Shown here: positions 1 through 6,474 of the stretch, in pieces
Position numbering within the stretch: the first letter of the stretch is position 1
How the letters are laid out: each line of letters opens with the position of its first letter
Assembly: GCA_964446285.1 (NCBI GenBank)
Contig: CAYUNT010000169.1
Location: 1-9,970 of the forward strand
Length of the DNA stretch: 9,970 nucleotides
Source of the DNA: CAYUNT01 sp964446285
GTDB lineage: Bacteria; Sumerlaeota; Sumerlaeia; SLMS01; CAYUNT01
Direction of reading: 5' to 3'
Translations under genes and position numbers: made by a program
The notes under the pieces: model-generated
The model's database searches: none
The model's input: the letters and a program-made list of their open reading frames with translations, nothing else
What the model was told of the DNA's origin: nothing

Positions 1-775
1 AGGAAGGGGAGGATGAGGCGGCGGGAGGCGGTGAGGCTGCTTGCCCGAGACCTTGGCGCGAGGCTTCGCGAATGTAAATTTCAAGCAAACGCAGATAGTG
101 CGCTTGCGCGACCAGGCGTTTGCCGATCGAATGAGATTCCTGCGAGAGAATGTCGAGCAGGTCGGATTCGATGATCTTGTATTGTTTCCATGTGATGGGA
201 ATGCGTTCGGCCAGGTGGAGCGGTTCGGGAATGATGCGGCGGCTTTGGCGGCGTCCGCGAATTTCCTCGAATTCGGCGGCACGGTTCGCAAGCGGCTGGC
301 CGTGTTGTTCGAGAATGGCCGAACACGCGAACGAAACGCCAATATAGACGCCGCCTGGGGTTTCGATTTGGCGAAAAGGAAAATCCTGGCAGGCCTGCGG
401 CTTGGCCGCAAAGCCGAACGCCTTGTGGACGGCGCATTGGTTGTCTGGCGTAAGAAAGCAGCAATGCTCAGACGTCTGGCGCAAAATGCGGCGGGTGGGA
501 TCGAAGCGGCTTGGTTGCAGCGGAGCCGCGGAATCTCCCGGCGAAAGGCATGAAGCCCAATCCAGCGCCATCAGGCGTTTTTCGCTCGCCTCATCGAGGG
601 GAATTTCCCAAAAATCCGTGCAGCAGCGCGCACAACTCAAGCAATCATAATGGATTCCCGAAGGCAGGCAAATCTGGCGCTCGGGCGGCGCCGTGGAGGA
701 AGGCGCTGCGGCAGACGGCGATGCCAGGGGGGCTGGAGCGGACTGGGGATGGTTTCGGCGGCGTTTGGAAGCCAT
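1..775 (-). CDS. YkgJ-family cysteine cluster protein (putative Zn/Fe-chelating), C-terminus beyond window
   Basis: The minus-strand frame is open from an ATG at 775 to the window edge, giving 258 visible residues with no stop seen. A CxxCxxCC cluster (C45, C48, C51, C52) is followed by a CCFL motif (C105, C106), then C114, C129 before a DFPF motif, and C151. This order is typical of the YkgJ/UPF0153 cysteine-cluster family (Pfam CxxCxxCC), which is thought to bind zinc or iron; its biochemical role is poorly known. Residues 11-32 are a low-complexity Ala/Pro/Ser segment before the cluster, and the visible end (about 245-258) is again Pro/Ala/Ser-rich. No signal peptide is visible, so it is probably cytoplasmic. 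The start was chosen as an in-frame ATG upstream of the domain; only a weak ribosome binding site precedes it, so a start further downstream is possible. It is divergent from the response regulator gene. The family call is confident; the function is not. Confidence 0.85.
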   Translation of the reverse strand, partial: MASKRRRNHPQSAPAPLASPSAAAPSSTAPPERQICLPSGIHYDCLSCARCCTDFWEIPLDEASEKRLMALDWASCLSPGDSAAPLQPSRFDPTRRILRQTSEHCCFLTPDNQCAVHKAFGFAAKPQACQDFPFRQIETPGGVYIGVSFACSAILEQHGQPLANRAAEFEEIRGRRQSRRIIPEPLHLAERIPITWKQYKIIESDLLDILSQESHSIGKRLVAQAHYLRLLEIYIREASRQGLGQAASPPPAASSSPS

Positions 776-1040
776 TGGAGCAAAAAAATCGGATTGGAGA
801 GCGCGGCGGGAAAGGCGTTTCGGTGCTCCGCCTTTGCTCAAGCAGATATTCGGGTCTTGATATGGAGGCGCAATGAGATTTTCGCTTGCGAAGGGCGTCT
901 CACAATGAGAAACAACTTTTAGGTAAGGTTGGTTTCAGGCTCTTTCGGAACGCCGGATGATTTTTCGTTATGAACACCGGGAAAACAAAGCCGGCCCGAA
1001 GGAATTCCAATTCGATACAGCATTCAGGAACAAGACGCGC
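776..1040. promoter_or_regulatory. Divergent intergenic region with CAATGAGA direct repeats
   Basis: This 265-bp gap separates the divergently transcribed YkgJ-like and response regulator genes, so it should hold promoters for both. The octamer CAATGAGA occurs at 871-878 and again at 903-910, 32 bp apart (about three helical turns). The second copy forms the right part of a perfect 5-bp inverted repeat, TCTCA-CAA-TGAGA (898-910). This could be an operator, but no regulator is known for it. I see no convincing -35/-10 pair. Confidence 0.3.
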
Positions 1041-2624
1041 ATGGCGATGCCTGTGATTCCGCTTCGAGTTCTTCTCGTGGACGATGATCCATCGGTCCGC
1101 AAAATGGTGTCGTGGATTGCGGAAAAAGAAGGCTATGAACCGCATGAAGCGGGCACAGCGGAAGAGGCGCTTGAGATCCTTGGCGAAATCAACGCCGATC
1201 TGATTGTGCTCGACTGGCATTTGCCTGGGATGAGCGGACTGACGGCGCTCGATCATTTTTACACGCGGGCGCCGGCGATTCCCGTCATTATGCTTACAGC
1301 CGAAACCAATCTGGAATCGGCTGTGGAGGCGATGAAAGCAGGAGCGGGCGATTATCTGACCAAGCCGGTGGATGCCACGCGGCTGCGTCTGGCTCTGCGG
1401 CGCGCGATGCTCTTTAGCGAGGAGCGGAGGCGGCGGCGCAACCTGGAAGTGGCGCTCGAACAAGTCGCGCGGCATTCTTCGTTTCCGGAAATCCGGTCGT
1501 GCAGCCCCGCCATGAAGCCTGTTTTCCGCCTGATGGAGCGCGTGCTTGACCGCAATTTGCCTGTGCTGATCCAGGGCGAAAGCGGGACCGGCAAGGAACT
1601 TGTGGCGCAGGCTATCCATTCGAGAAGCCGCCGGCGCAAGGGGCCGTTCGTGGTGCTCAACTGCGCCGCTATTCCCGAAAGTCTTGTGGAAAGCGAGCTT
1701 TTCGGCCACGAAAAAGGCGCGTTCACGGGAGCGGCCATCTCGCGGCCCGGGCATATCGACCTTGCCGACCCGGGAACGCTGTTTCTCGATGAGGGGGGCG
1801 AACTGCCGCTCTCGATCCAGCCGAAATTCCTGCGATGCCTTCAGGATGGGCGCGTGCAGCGCGTCGGCGGATCGCAAATGCGCAGCGTGAATTTCCGCCT
1901 GATTTCCGCCACGAACCGCGATCTGACGCGCGAGGTGAAGGACGGGCGTTTTCGCGAGGATTTATTCTACAGGCTGGCGGTGTTTCCCATCCGATTGCCG
2001 CCGTTGCGCGAACGGCGCGAAGACATCGTCATGCTGGCACGGCATTTTCTCGATGCCTCGGACCGCCCCAAACTGCTGATCGAACCGAGCGCGTCGGATG
2101 TCCTGAACCTGTATCCCTGGCCGGGCAATGTGCGCGAACTGCAAAACCTGATGGCGCGGCTTGCGGTTTTAGTGGAAGGCGACCGGTTGACGCGCGAGAT
2201 TTTGATGGAGCATTTCAATTTCTCGCGCGTATGGGAAAAAATGGACGAGGGCGCAAGCGAGCTGGATTCGGATGCGGCAGACGCAACATCGCCCGAGTCT
2301 CCGGGCAGTGCTCCCAATCCACCTGCGGATGCCGCCGCCGCCGAAATGCCCTCGGGAGCCATCCCCCGGCGAATCCCCACGCCGCCCGCTGGCGCCGCCC
2401 CGCGAACGCCTGGGCGTCCGGATTCCCCGTCGCCGCGCCGCGCGCCTACTCCGTCGCGAATCACAACTCTGGCGGAAGTGGAACGACGGGCAATCGAAGA
2501 TGCGCTCGTCGCCTTCCGGGGCAACGTAACGGAAGCGGCTCAGGCGCTTGGCATCGGCCGCGCAACATTATATCGTTATATTAGAAAACATGATATGACG
2601 GAATTCACAAATCATTTGATGTGA
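1041..2624 (+). CDS. NtrC-family sigma-54-dependent response regulator
   Basis: The 527-residue product has the three-part architecture of an NtrC/AtoC-type enhancer-binding regulator. The receiver domain (about 8-122) has the acidic pocket D14/D15, phosphoacceptor D58, T86 and K108. The sigma-54 AAA+ domain (about 150-390) has Walker A GESGTGKE (179-186), the sigma-54-contacting GAFTGA loop (226-231) and Walker B FLDE (248-251). The C-terminus carries a Fis-type helix-turn-helix (about 495-516). After phosphorylation by a kinase it should activate sigma-54 RNA polymerase. The residue after the Walker B DE is Gly (DEGGEL) where family members usually have Ile (DEIGEL). A roughly 79-residue Pro/Ala/Ser-rich linker (398-476) separates the AAA+ domain from the DNA-binding domain. 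The ATG at 1041 is preceded by AGGAA at 1026-1030; the frame is open back to an ATG at 957, but the receiver domain begins just after 1041. No cognate kinase is adjacent. Confidence 0.95.
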   Translation: MAMPVIPLRVLLVDDDPSVRKMVSWIAEKEGYEPHEAGTAEEALEILGEINADLIVLDWHLPGMSGLTALDHFYTRAPAIPVIMLTAETNLESAVEAMKAGAGDYLTKPVDATRLRLALRRAMLFSEERRRRRNLEVALEQVARHSSFPEIRSCSPAMKPVFRLMERVLDRNLPVLIQGESGTGKELVAQAIHSRSRRRKGPFVVLNCAAIPESLVESELFGHEKGAFTGAAISRPGHIDLADPGTLFLDEGGELPLSIQPKFLRCLQDGRVQRVGGSQMRSVNFRLISATNRDLTREVKDGRFREDLFYRLAVFPIRLPPLRERREDIVMLARHFLDASDRPKLLIEPSASDVLNLYPWPGNVRELQNLMARLAVLVEGDRLTREILMEHFNFSRVWEKMDEGASELDSDAADATSPESPGSAPNPPADAAAAEMPSGAIPRRIPTPPAGAAPRTPGRPDSPSPRRAPTPSRITTLAEVERRAIEDALVAFRGNVTEAAQALGIGRATLYRYIRKHDMTEFTNHLM

Positions 2625-2632
2625 GTGGGGGA

Positions 2633-2660
2633 GAGTTGTGAGTTGTGGGTTGTGAGTTGT
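2633..2660. repeat. Tandem 7-bp array, GAGTTGT x4
   Basis: Four consecutive heptamers are present: GAGTTGT, GAGTTGT, GGGTTGT, GAGTTGT. The third differs by one base. The array begins 8 bp after the response regulator stop codon. It encodes nothing recognisable. It could be a slippage-prone microsatellite or a copy of a dispersed intergenic repeat. Confidence 0.9.
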
Positions 2661-2672
2661 GAGAGAAGAAGT

Positions 2673-2700
2673 GGTCAGCGATCAGTGATCAGTGAACAGC
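2673..2700. repeat. Tandem 7-bp array, GATCAGT x4
   Basis: Four consecutive heptamers are present: GGTCAGC, GATCAGT, GATCAGT, GAACAGC. The outer units are diverged and the inner pair is identical. The period and copy number match the GAGTTGT array 12 bp upstream, although the unit sequence is different. No function is known to me. Confidence 0.85.
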
Positions 2701-2852
2701 AAGGAGAAAAGAATTTCAGGCGGCAGATGGTTTTCAGGGACTGGTGCAGTTCCGTAATACCAATTTTCCGAAATCCTTTTCCCTGAATTTGCTCTGAAGG
2801 AGCAACAGAATATATCTCAAGGCAAGCGAAGCGACGCCCTGGGAAACCGAGA

Positions 2853-2903
2853 CGCCAACAATAAAATCGCTTGGCGCGGTTTTGGCTCTTCTCGCGAAAA
2901 CCG
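2853..2903. repeat. Two adjacent inverted repeats
   Basis: CGCCAA (2853-2858) pairs with TTGGCG (2871-2876) across a 12-nt loop. Directly next to it, CGGTTTT (2877-2883) pairs with AAAACCG (2897-2903) across a 13-nt loop. Both arms match perfectly. They lie downstream of both converging genes and could act as weak transcription ends or RNA stabilisers, but the long loops and missing T-runs argue against an ordinary rho-independent terminator. Confidence 0.4.
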
Positions 2904-2937
2904 TGACAGGCGATTGGGAACAGAATCCAGGGAATTT

Positions 2938-2991
2938 GGCATAAGTCCCATAAGTCCTATAGGTCCTGTTTGTCCCATAGGTCCTATTGAT
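2938..2991. repeat. Tandem 9-bp array (consensus CCYATAGGT-like) x6
   Basis: Six consecutive 9-mers are present: GGCATAAGT, CCCATAAGT, CCTATAGGT, CCTGTTTGT, CCCATAGGT, CCTATTGAT. The units are degenerate, but the period is exact. The array overlaps the 3' end of the methyltransferase gene, whose TAG stop (2984-2986) lies in the last unit. The reverse strand gives the same repeat with a GGACCTATAGG character. Confidence 0.85.
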
Positions 2992-4144
2992 CTTTTGTTA
3001 GCTCCGCGAACGGCCATTCGTCTCCCCAATCCAGATGGCGGGCGAGGCGGAATTGATCTGGATTGCTTTTGCGAACTTCGACCTGGCGAATTTCCGGCGC
3101 GTCGCATACAGAAAACCGAATGGAATTTCCCGCGCGAACAGGCGGGCGGAGAATCCGGCCCTGCGCGGCGGCGGCGCCAAGCGCGTCTCGCGCGGCGATC
3201 AAATAGGAGAATTTCTCGTCCTCAAAAGGGAGTTCGGCGCATTTGGCGGCGCGATGCCTGCGGGTTCGAGCGATGCGTTGATAAAAATGGCACCAATCAT
3301 TTTCGTCTGACGCGGCCAAGGGGCATTGCTCTGCGCGAGGGCATGGGGCAAGGAGCCTCGCGCCGTCGAAGGCGGCCAACTCGCCGCGCGCCTGGAGAAT
3401 TGTCTGAAATCCCGCCTGGGTTCCGGGTTCGGCGATAACGAGCGCAGATTTCGCCGCAGACCAGCAGGCGCGCAGAATGCCTGGGCGCAGCGGCTCTTCG
3501 ATTTCTCCTAAAACATAGGAAAGAATTACAATATCCGCGCGTGCTGCGCCGGCATCGCCGTTTGCTCCCGCGCAGACGATCGAAGCATCCGGCGAGAGGC
3601 GGCGCAGGTCTTGCTCAATCCAGCGCGCCGAACGCAGGGCCGGATGAAGCGCCGCCGATGCCATGCGCCGTCCGGCCGCGATCCAGGACGGGTCGATTTC
3701 ATAATGGCAGATGGATTGGATTTCCGTAAAAACTTCGGCGGCGGCCCACGCGGCTGCGCCCGGTCCCGCGCCAAGATCGAGCAGGGTGGCGGGTCGGAAA
3801 TCGGGAGCGCGGCGGCGCAACGCCTCGAAAACGCTGTGAATGGCAGCGTAAGTGGCCGGAAGCCGCGCCGCTATATAGGCACAGCGCCCCGCTGCATCGA
3901 GCAGAAGCGGCCCCGCCAGGCGGCTGGGCGCGCGGTATCGTTCGGAAAGCGCGCGCGTCGATTGCGCTAGATGCGCCGTGGGAATCTGGCGCGTTTCGAG
4001 GTCGATAGCATCGAGCAAATCGGGGGGAAGCTGCATGAGCGAACAGGGCGCAAGCGGCGGCCGGTGCTGGGCGGCCGGCGCGCAGAATGGGTTTTCCGGC
4101 AGGGCGCGCGAAGTGGCGCGGCGCGGATGTGAAGTCAACCGCAT
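2984..4144 (-). CDS. Rsm22/METTL17-like SAM-dependent methyltransferase with putative Fe-S cysteines
   Basis: The 386-residue product matches the Rsm22 family (small-ribosomal-subunit Rsm22, Pfam Rsm22), which is related to the mitochondrial ribosome-assembly factor METTL17. SAM motif I is LLDLGAGPGAAAW (121-133), followed by an acidic residue at E149 and a SYVLGEI motif (209-215). The C-terminal half has the family signature LAPCP...DWCHF...R and KCAELPFEDEKFSYL (301-315). Four cysteines, C268, C274, C285 and C347, follow the spacing of the [4Fe-4S] ligands described in METTL17 and Rsm22. The likely role is in small-subunit rRNA modification or ribosome assembly; the target is unknown. The ATG at 4144 has a good GAAGG ribosome binding site 5 nt upstream. 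A second start at M37 (4036) sits exactly where family homology begins but has no clear binding site. The last codons lie in the 9-bp repeat array. Confidence 0.88.
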   Translation of the reverse strand: MRLTSHPRRATSRALPENPFCAPAAQHRPPLAPCSLMQLPPDLLDAIDLETRQIPTAHLAQSTRALSERYRAPSRLAGPLLLDAAGRCAYIAARLPATYAAIHSVFEALRRRAPDFRPATLLDLGAGPGAAAWAAAEVFTEIQSICHYEIDPSWIAAGRRMASAALHPALRSARWIEQDLRRLSPDASIVCAGANGDAGAARADIVILSYVLGEIEEPLRPGILRACWSAAKSALVIAEPGTQAGFQTILQARGELAAFDGARLLAPCPRAEQCPLAASDENDWCHFYQRIARTRRHRAAKCAELPFEDEKFSYLIAARDALGAAAAQGRILRPPVRAGNSIRFSVCDAPEIRQVEVRKSNPDQFRLARHLDWGDEWPFAELTKDQ

Positions 4145-4305
4145 AATCGCCTTCAGAACAACGGAATTGACGGCGGCGGGGGAGTGCGGCGAATTTATTG
4201 GCCGCCGGATTGGATTGCACGCCGCCCTCCGCCAGCGCAGGGAACCGCGCTTGCGCCGGGGCTCGCGCTTGCAGCCGGTTCATTTGACCACCATCGAGAA
4301 AATAC
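4145..4305. promoter_or_regulatory. Divergent promoter region between Rsm22-like and acetyltransferase genes
   Basis: This 161-bp gap lies between two divergent starts and must hold at least one promoter. On the plus strand, TGGC at 4199-4202 and TTGGA at 4210-4214 have the spacing of a sigma-54 -24/-12 element, but the invariant GC at -12 is GG. A TTGACG hexamer (4167-4172) has no good -10 partner. No promoter can be called with confidence. Confidence 0.3.
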
Positions 4306-4932
4306 ATGTCTGATTCTTCCCCAAAATCCAACCGCCCGCCGAAAATTCACCCGACCGCCTGCGTGGATACGCCCTGCCGGATCGGATCGGGAACACGCGT
4401 ATGGAACTTCACGCATATCCGCGAGGGGTCCGACATCGGCGAGGATTGCAATATCGGCCAGAATGTATATGTGGGCGCGGATGTGCATATCGGCGACCGC
4501 TGCAAAATCCAGAACAACGTGTCGGTCTATGAAGGCGTTACGCTGGAGGACGAGGTGTTCGTTGGTCCTTCAGCGGTGTTCACAAACGTGATCAATCCGC
4601 GCGCTTTCATCGAGCGCAAACACGAAATCCGGCCGACGGTTGTGCATAAAGGCGCGACGATCGGCGCAAACGCGACTGTGGTGTGCGGCGTGACGATCGG
4701 ACGCTATGCGTTTGTGGCGGCGGGCGCAGTTGTCACGCGCTCCGTGCCGGAATATGCGCTGGCGGTTGGAGTTCCCGCGCGCCAAGCTGGATGGGTTTGC
4801 CGGTGCGGCGTGCGGCTTGTGGTGCGCGATCGCGAAGCGCGCTGCCCCGCTTGCGGAATGGCCTACGTTTTGCGCCTGGACCCCGTGCGTTTGGAAGAAG
4901 CTGAACCCGGCGCGGATTCCGAGAAAAAGTAG
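4306..4932 (+). CDS. wbpD: WbpD/WlbB-like UDP-sugar N-acetyltransferase (left-handed beta helix) with zinc ribbon
   Basis: The 208-residue product is a hexapeptide-repeat (LbH) acyltransferase. Isoleucine-patch repeats run from about 14 to 145. The family motifs KIQNNVSVYEGVTLEDEVFV (67-86), FTNVINPRAFIERKHEIRPT (92-111), GATIGANATVVCG (116-128) and VGVPARQAGWVCRCG (154-168) closely match WbpD/WlbB. Those enzymes use acetyl-CoA to acetylate the 3-amino group of UDP-2-acetamido-3-amino-2,3-dideoxy-glucuronate, on the route to diacetamido-uronic acids of O-antigen or other surface glycans. Cysteines C165, C167, C180 and C183 form a C-terminal zinc-ribbon-like site. The partner genes of the pathway (wbpA, wbpB, wbpE) are absent here, so the substrate is an inference; a related amino sugar is possible. 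A weak GAG-type ribosome binding site lies about 8 nt before the ATG. The gene ends 25 bp from the converging lipoprotein gene, with no visible terminator. Confidence 0.88.
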   Translation: MSDSSPKSNRPPKIHPTACVDTPCRIGSGTRVWNFTHIREGSDIGEDCNIGQNVYVGADVHIGDRCKIQNNVSVYEGVTLEDEVFVGPSAVFTNVINPRAFIERKHEIRPTVVHKGATIGANATVVCGVTIGRYAFVAAGAVVTRSVPEYALAVGVPARQAGWVCRCGVRLVVRDREARCPACGMAYVLRLDPVRLEEAEPGADSEKK

Positions 4933-4957
4933 TTCGAGGACGCGCCAGGCCCATGGA

Positions 4958-6361
4958 TTAATTTTGCGCGGATTCAGCCGAGAGAATATCCCCGAGGACT
5001 TCATCGAGGGCGACGGGAGCCGCTTGGCTGTCGAGTTCCACAACCACAAGAAATCCATTGGGTTCGCCGCCGCCAAGATACGCCTGCACAAGAGCCAGTT
5101 GGTCGCTGACCGCAGCGCGGCCTGTTTCGGGCGACCAGATTTCGCGCGCGCAAAGGCATCCGAGCGACGGCGTCATCGGATAATATGGCGCGCCGCGATA
5201 AAATTCGGGATTGATGGTGGTTCCGTGGACGATGATTTCGCTGCGTCCCGCCTTGCCCGCCAGAAAAGCTTCGCCTATCGGGAAATAGCCGCGCCAGGAA
5301 GGCGGAAGAAGCGACGAATACATTTCACGGCTCCACGTGGCGGTGGCGGGGAGATCGCTGTTGTGAAGAAAGTCCGCGGGCGCTGCCTCGAAAGGCAGCC
5401 GCGACCACAAAAACGGCGCCGGGCCAATATAAGCGTTGGCAGTATAGTCGATTCCGCGGATGGAAAAAATACCCTGAGGCGTGTTGCCGTTTGTGATTGT
5501 TCCGGGAAGATTGCTGATGGACAGGGCGAGTTGGGGCACGGCAAATACGCTGCCATCCGTGTTGCGGGCGAAGAATCCGCCGGGGCGGCGGACGATGGCC
5601 AGGCCGGGATGGCGGCGGTCATGGCGCTGAAGGCTGAAAACCACGGGCCTGCCGGGCGCGGCGGAATAGGCGAGAAGATCGCGCAGGGGCGGACGCGAGG
5701 CCAGTTCGGCGGCGGGATTGACCTCGATGCGGTGGCGGAGCGCTTCGAGGATTGGATTATCAGAATCGCCGGGGAAGTTTTCGGCAAGGCCGCGGAGGAT
5801 TTTATCTTCCAACGCCTTGCGATCCGCCGCGTCCAAGGCTGCGCCTTCCAAATAGTAGGCGGCCATTGCATACAACTTGGGGTGCTTGATGCTCCCGAGA
5901 AGACGCTCGATCTCCGCTCGGAATTCGAGTGGAAAGAGCGAGTGGACGCATTGCAAGGCCGCGCGCCGGAAGCCATCTGAGCAATCCGGCCATCCGCCGG
6001 GCGACTGCGCCAGAGATTTGGCCAGCGCTGACCTCACGCAATCCGAACAGTCTTGAATCAACTGCGCCGCCCAGAATGCGCCCTCCCAATCTTCCTCGGT
6101 TTGCTTGGACGGCGGTCTTGAAAAGCGCTCCTGAATAACGTCCACGCGCATTTTCTGAAGGAATAGTTCCCGTTCTGCGCGAGTCGTGCGCGTGGAAACA
6201 AGATCATCCGTCCGCAATGAAAGAGGATCGCGATCCTTCAGCGGGATGGCGCCAAGCGCGGGGGCGGAAGGCGCGGCAATTGGGCGGGGATGGGTCAGCG
6301 CGCATGAGGCGAGAAAGGAGATGGCAAGAATCGCAAGGGCGCCTGTGGCAAGCTTGCGCAT
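4958..6361 (-). CDS. Lipoprotein with C-terminal YkuD-like (L,D-transpeptidase) domain
   Basis: The 467-residue product starts with a lipoprotein signal peptide: MRK, a hydrophobic stretch (4-16) and a lipobox LASC with the lipidated cysteine at C20. After a Pro/Ala-rich spacer, a helical region (about 60-225) of unknown function follows. The C-terminal part has YkuD features: NTPQGIFSI (293-301), H379 in IIVHGTT, and S399-L-G-C402 as the nucleophile motif. YkuD enzymes form or exchange peptidoglycan cross-links or attach proteins to the wall. The usual motif is SHGCIR; here it reads SLGCLC, so His and Arg are replaced, and activity is uncertain. The frame is open upstream to 6967, but ATG 6361 has a GAGGG ribosome binding site 7 nt upstream and starts the signal peptide directly. 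The upstream extension reads across the end of the amidohydrolase-like gene and is not real. The amidohydrolase-like gene lies 113 bp upstream on the same strand. Confidence 0.8.
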   Translation of the reverse strand: MRKLATGALAILAISFLASCALTHPRPIAAPSAPALGAIPLKDRDPLSLRTDDLVSTRTTRAERELFLQKMRVDVIQERFSRPPSKQTEEDWEGAFWAAQLIQDCSDCVRSALAKSLAQSPGGWPDCSDGFRRAALQCVHSLFPLEFRAEIERLLGSIKHPKLYAMAAYYLEGAALDAADRKALEDKILRGLAENFPGDSDNPILEALRHRIEVNPAAELASRPPLRDLLAYSAAPGRPVVFSLQRHDRRHPGLAIVRRPGGFFARNTDGSVFAVPQLALSISNLPGTITNGNTPQGIFSIRGIDYTANAYIGPAPFLWSRLPFEAAPADFLHNSDLPATATWSREMYSSLLPPSWRGYFPIGEAFLAGKAGRSEIIVHGTTINPEFYRGAPYYPMTPSLGCLCAREIWSPETGRAAVSDQLALVQAYLGGGEPNGFLVVVELDSQAAPVALDEVLGDILSAESAQN

Positions 6362-6474
6362 GGAAAAACCCTCGGCGGGCATTGAGACAAACAGCTTATC
6401 TGCCCGCAATTTGCGAGTGGGACATAATTTTCTGCTTATATTCTGTTTCACTTTTGTGGGAAGGGCGGAGTTGA

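Larger units (their letters stand above)
2625..2983. other. Convergent intergenic region with three short tandem arrays
   Basis: This 359-bp gap between two converging genes shows no believable coding frame. It holds two 7-bp arrays near its left end, two small inverted repeats in the middle (2853-2876 and 2877-2903) and a 9-bp array at its right end. None of the inverted repeats is followed by a T-run, so no standard intrinsic terminator can be called for either flanking gene. Confidence 0.7.

Noticed and set aside
81..464. 127-codon open frame on the minus strand
   Set aside because: It is in a different frame from the YkgJ-like gene, which carries the cysteine motifs and stays open to the edge.
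900..1877. 325-codon open frame on the minus strand
   Set aside because: It lies opposite the response regulator, whose receiver and AAA+ motifs are unmistakable; the frame encodes Arg/His-rich sequence with no domain.
1835..2584. 249-codon open frame on the plus strand
   Set aside because: It is an alternative frame inside the response regulator gene with no recognisable motif.
2633..2991. CRISPR array
   Set aside because: The repeats are 7-9 bp and directly adjacent, with no spacers and no cas genes in the window.
4199..4214. Possible sigma-54 (-24/-12) promoter before the acetyltransferase gene
   Set aside because: TGGC and TTG are correctly spaced, but the invariant GC of the -12 element is GG.
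3699..4331. 210-codon open frame on the minus strand
   Set aside because: It overlaps the Rsm22-like gene in another frame and has biased, motif-free sequence.
4706..5980. 424-codon open frame on the plus strand
   Set aside because: It is mainly the opposite strand of the YkuD-like lipoprotein gene; no domain is seen.
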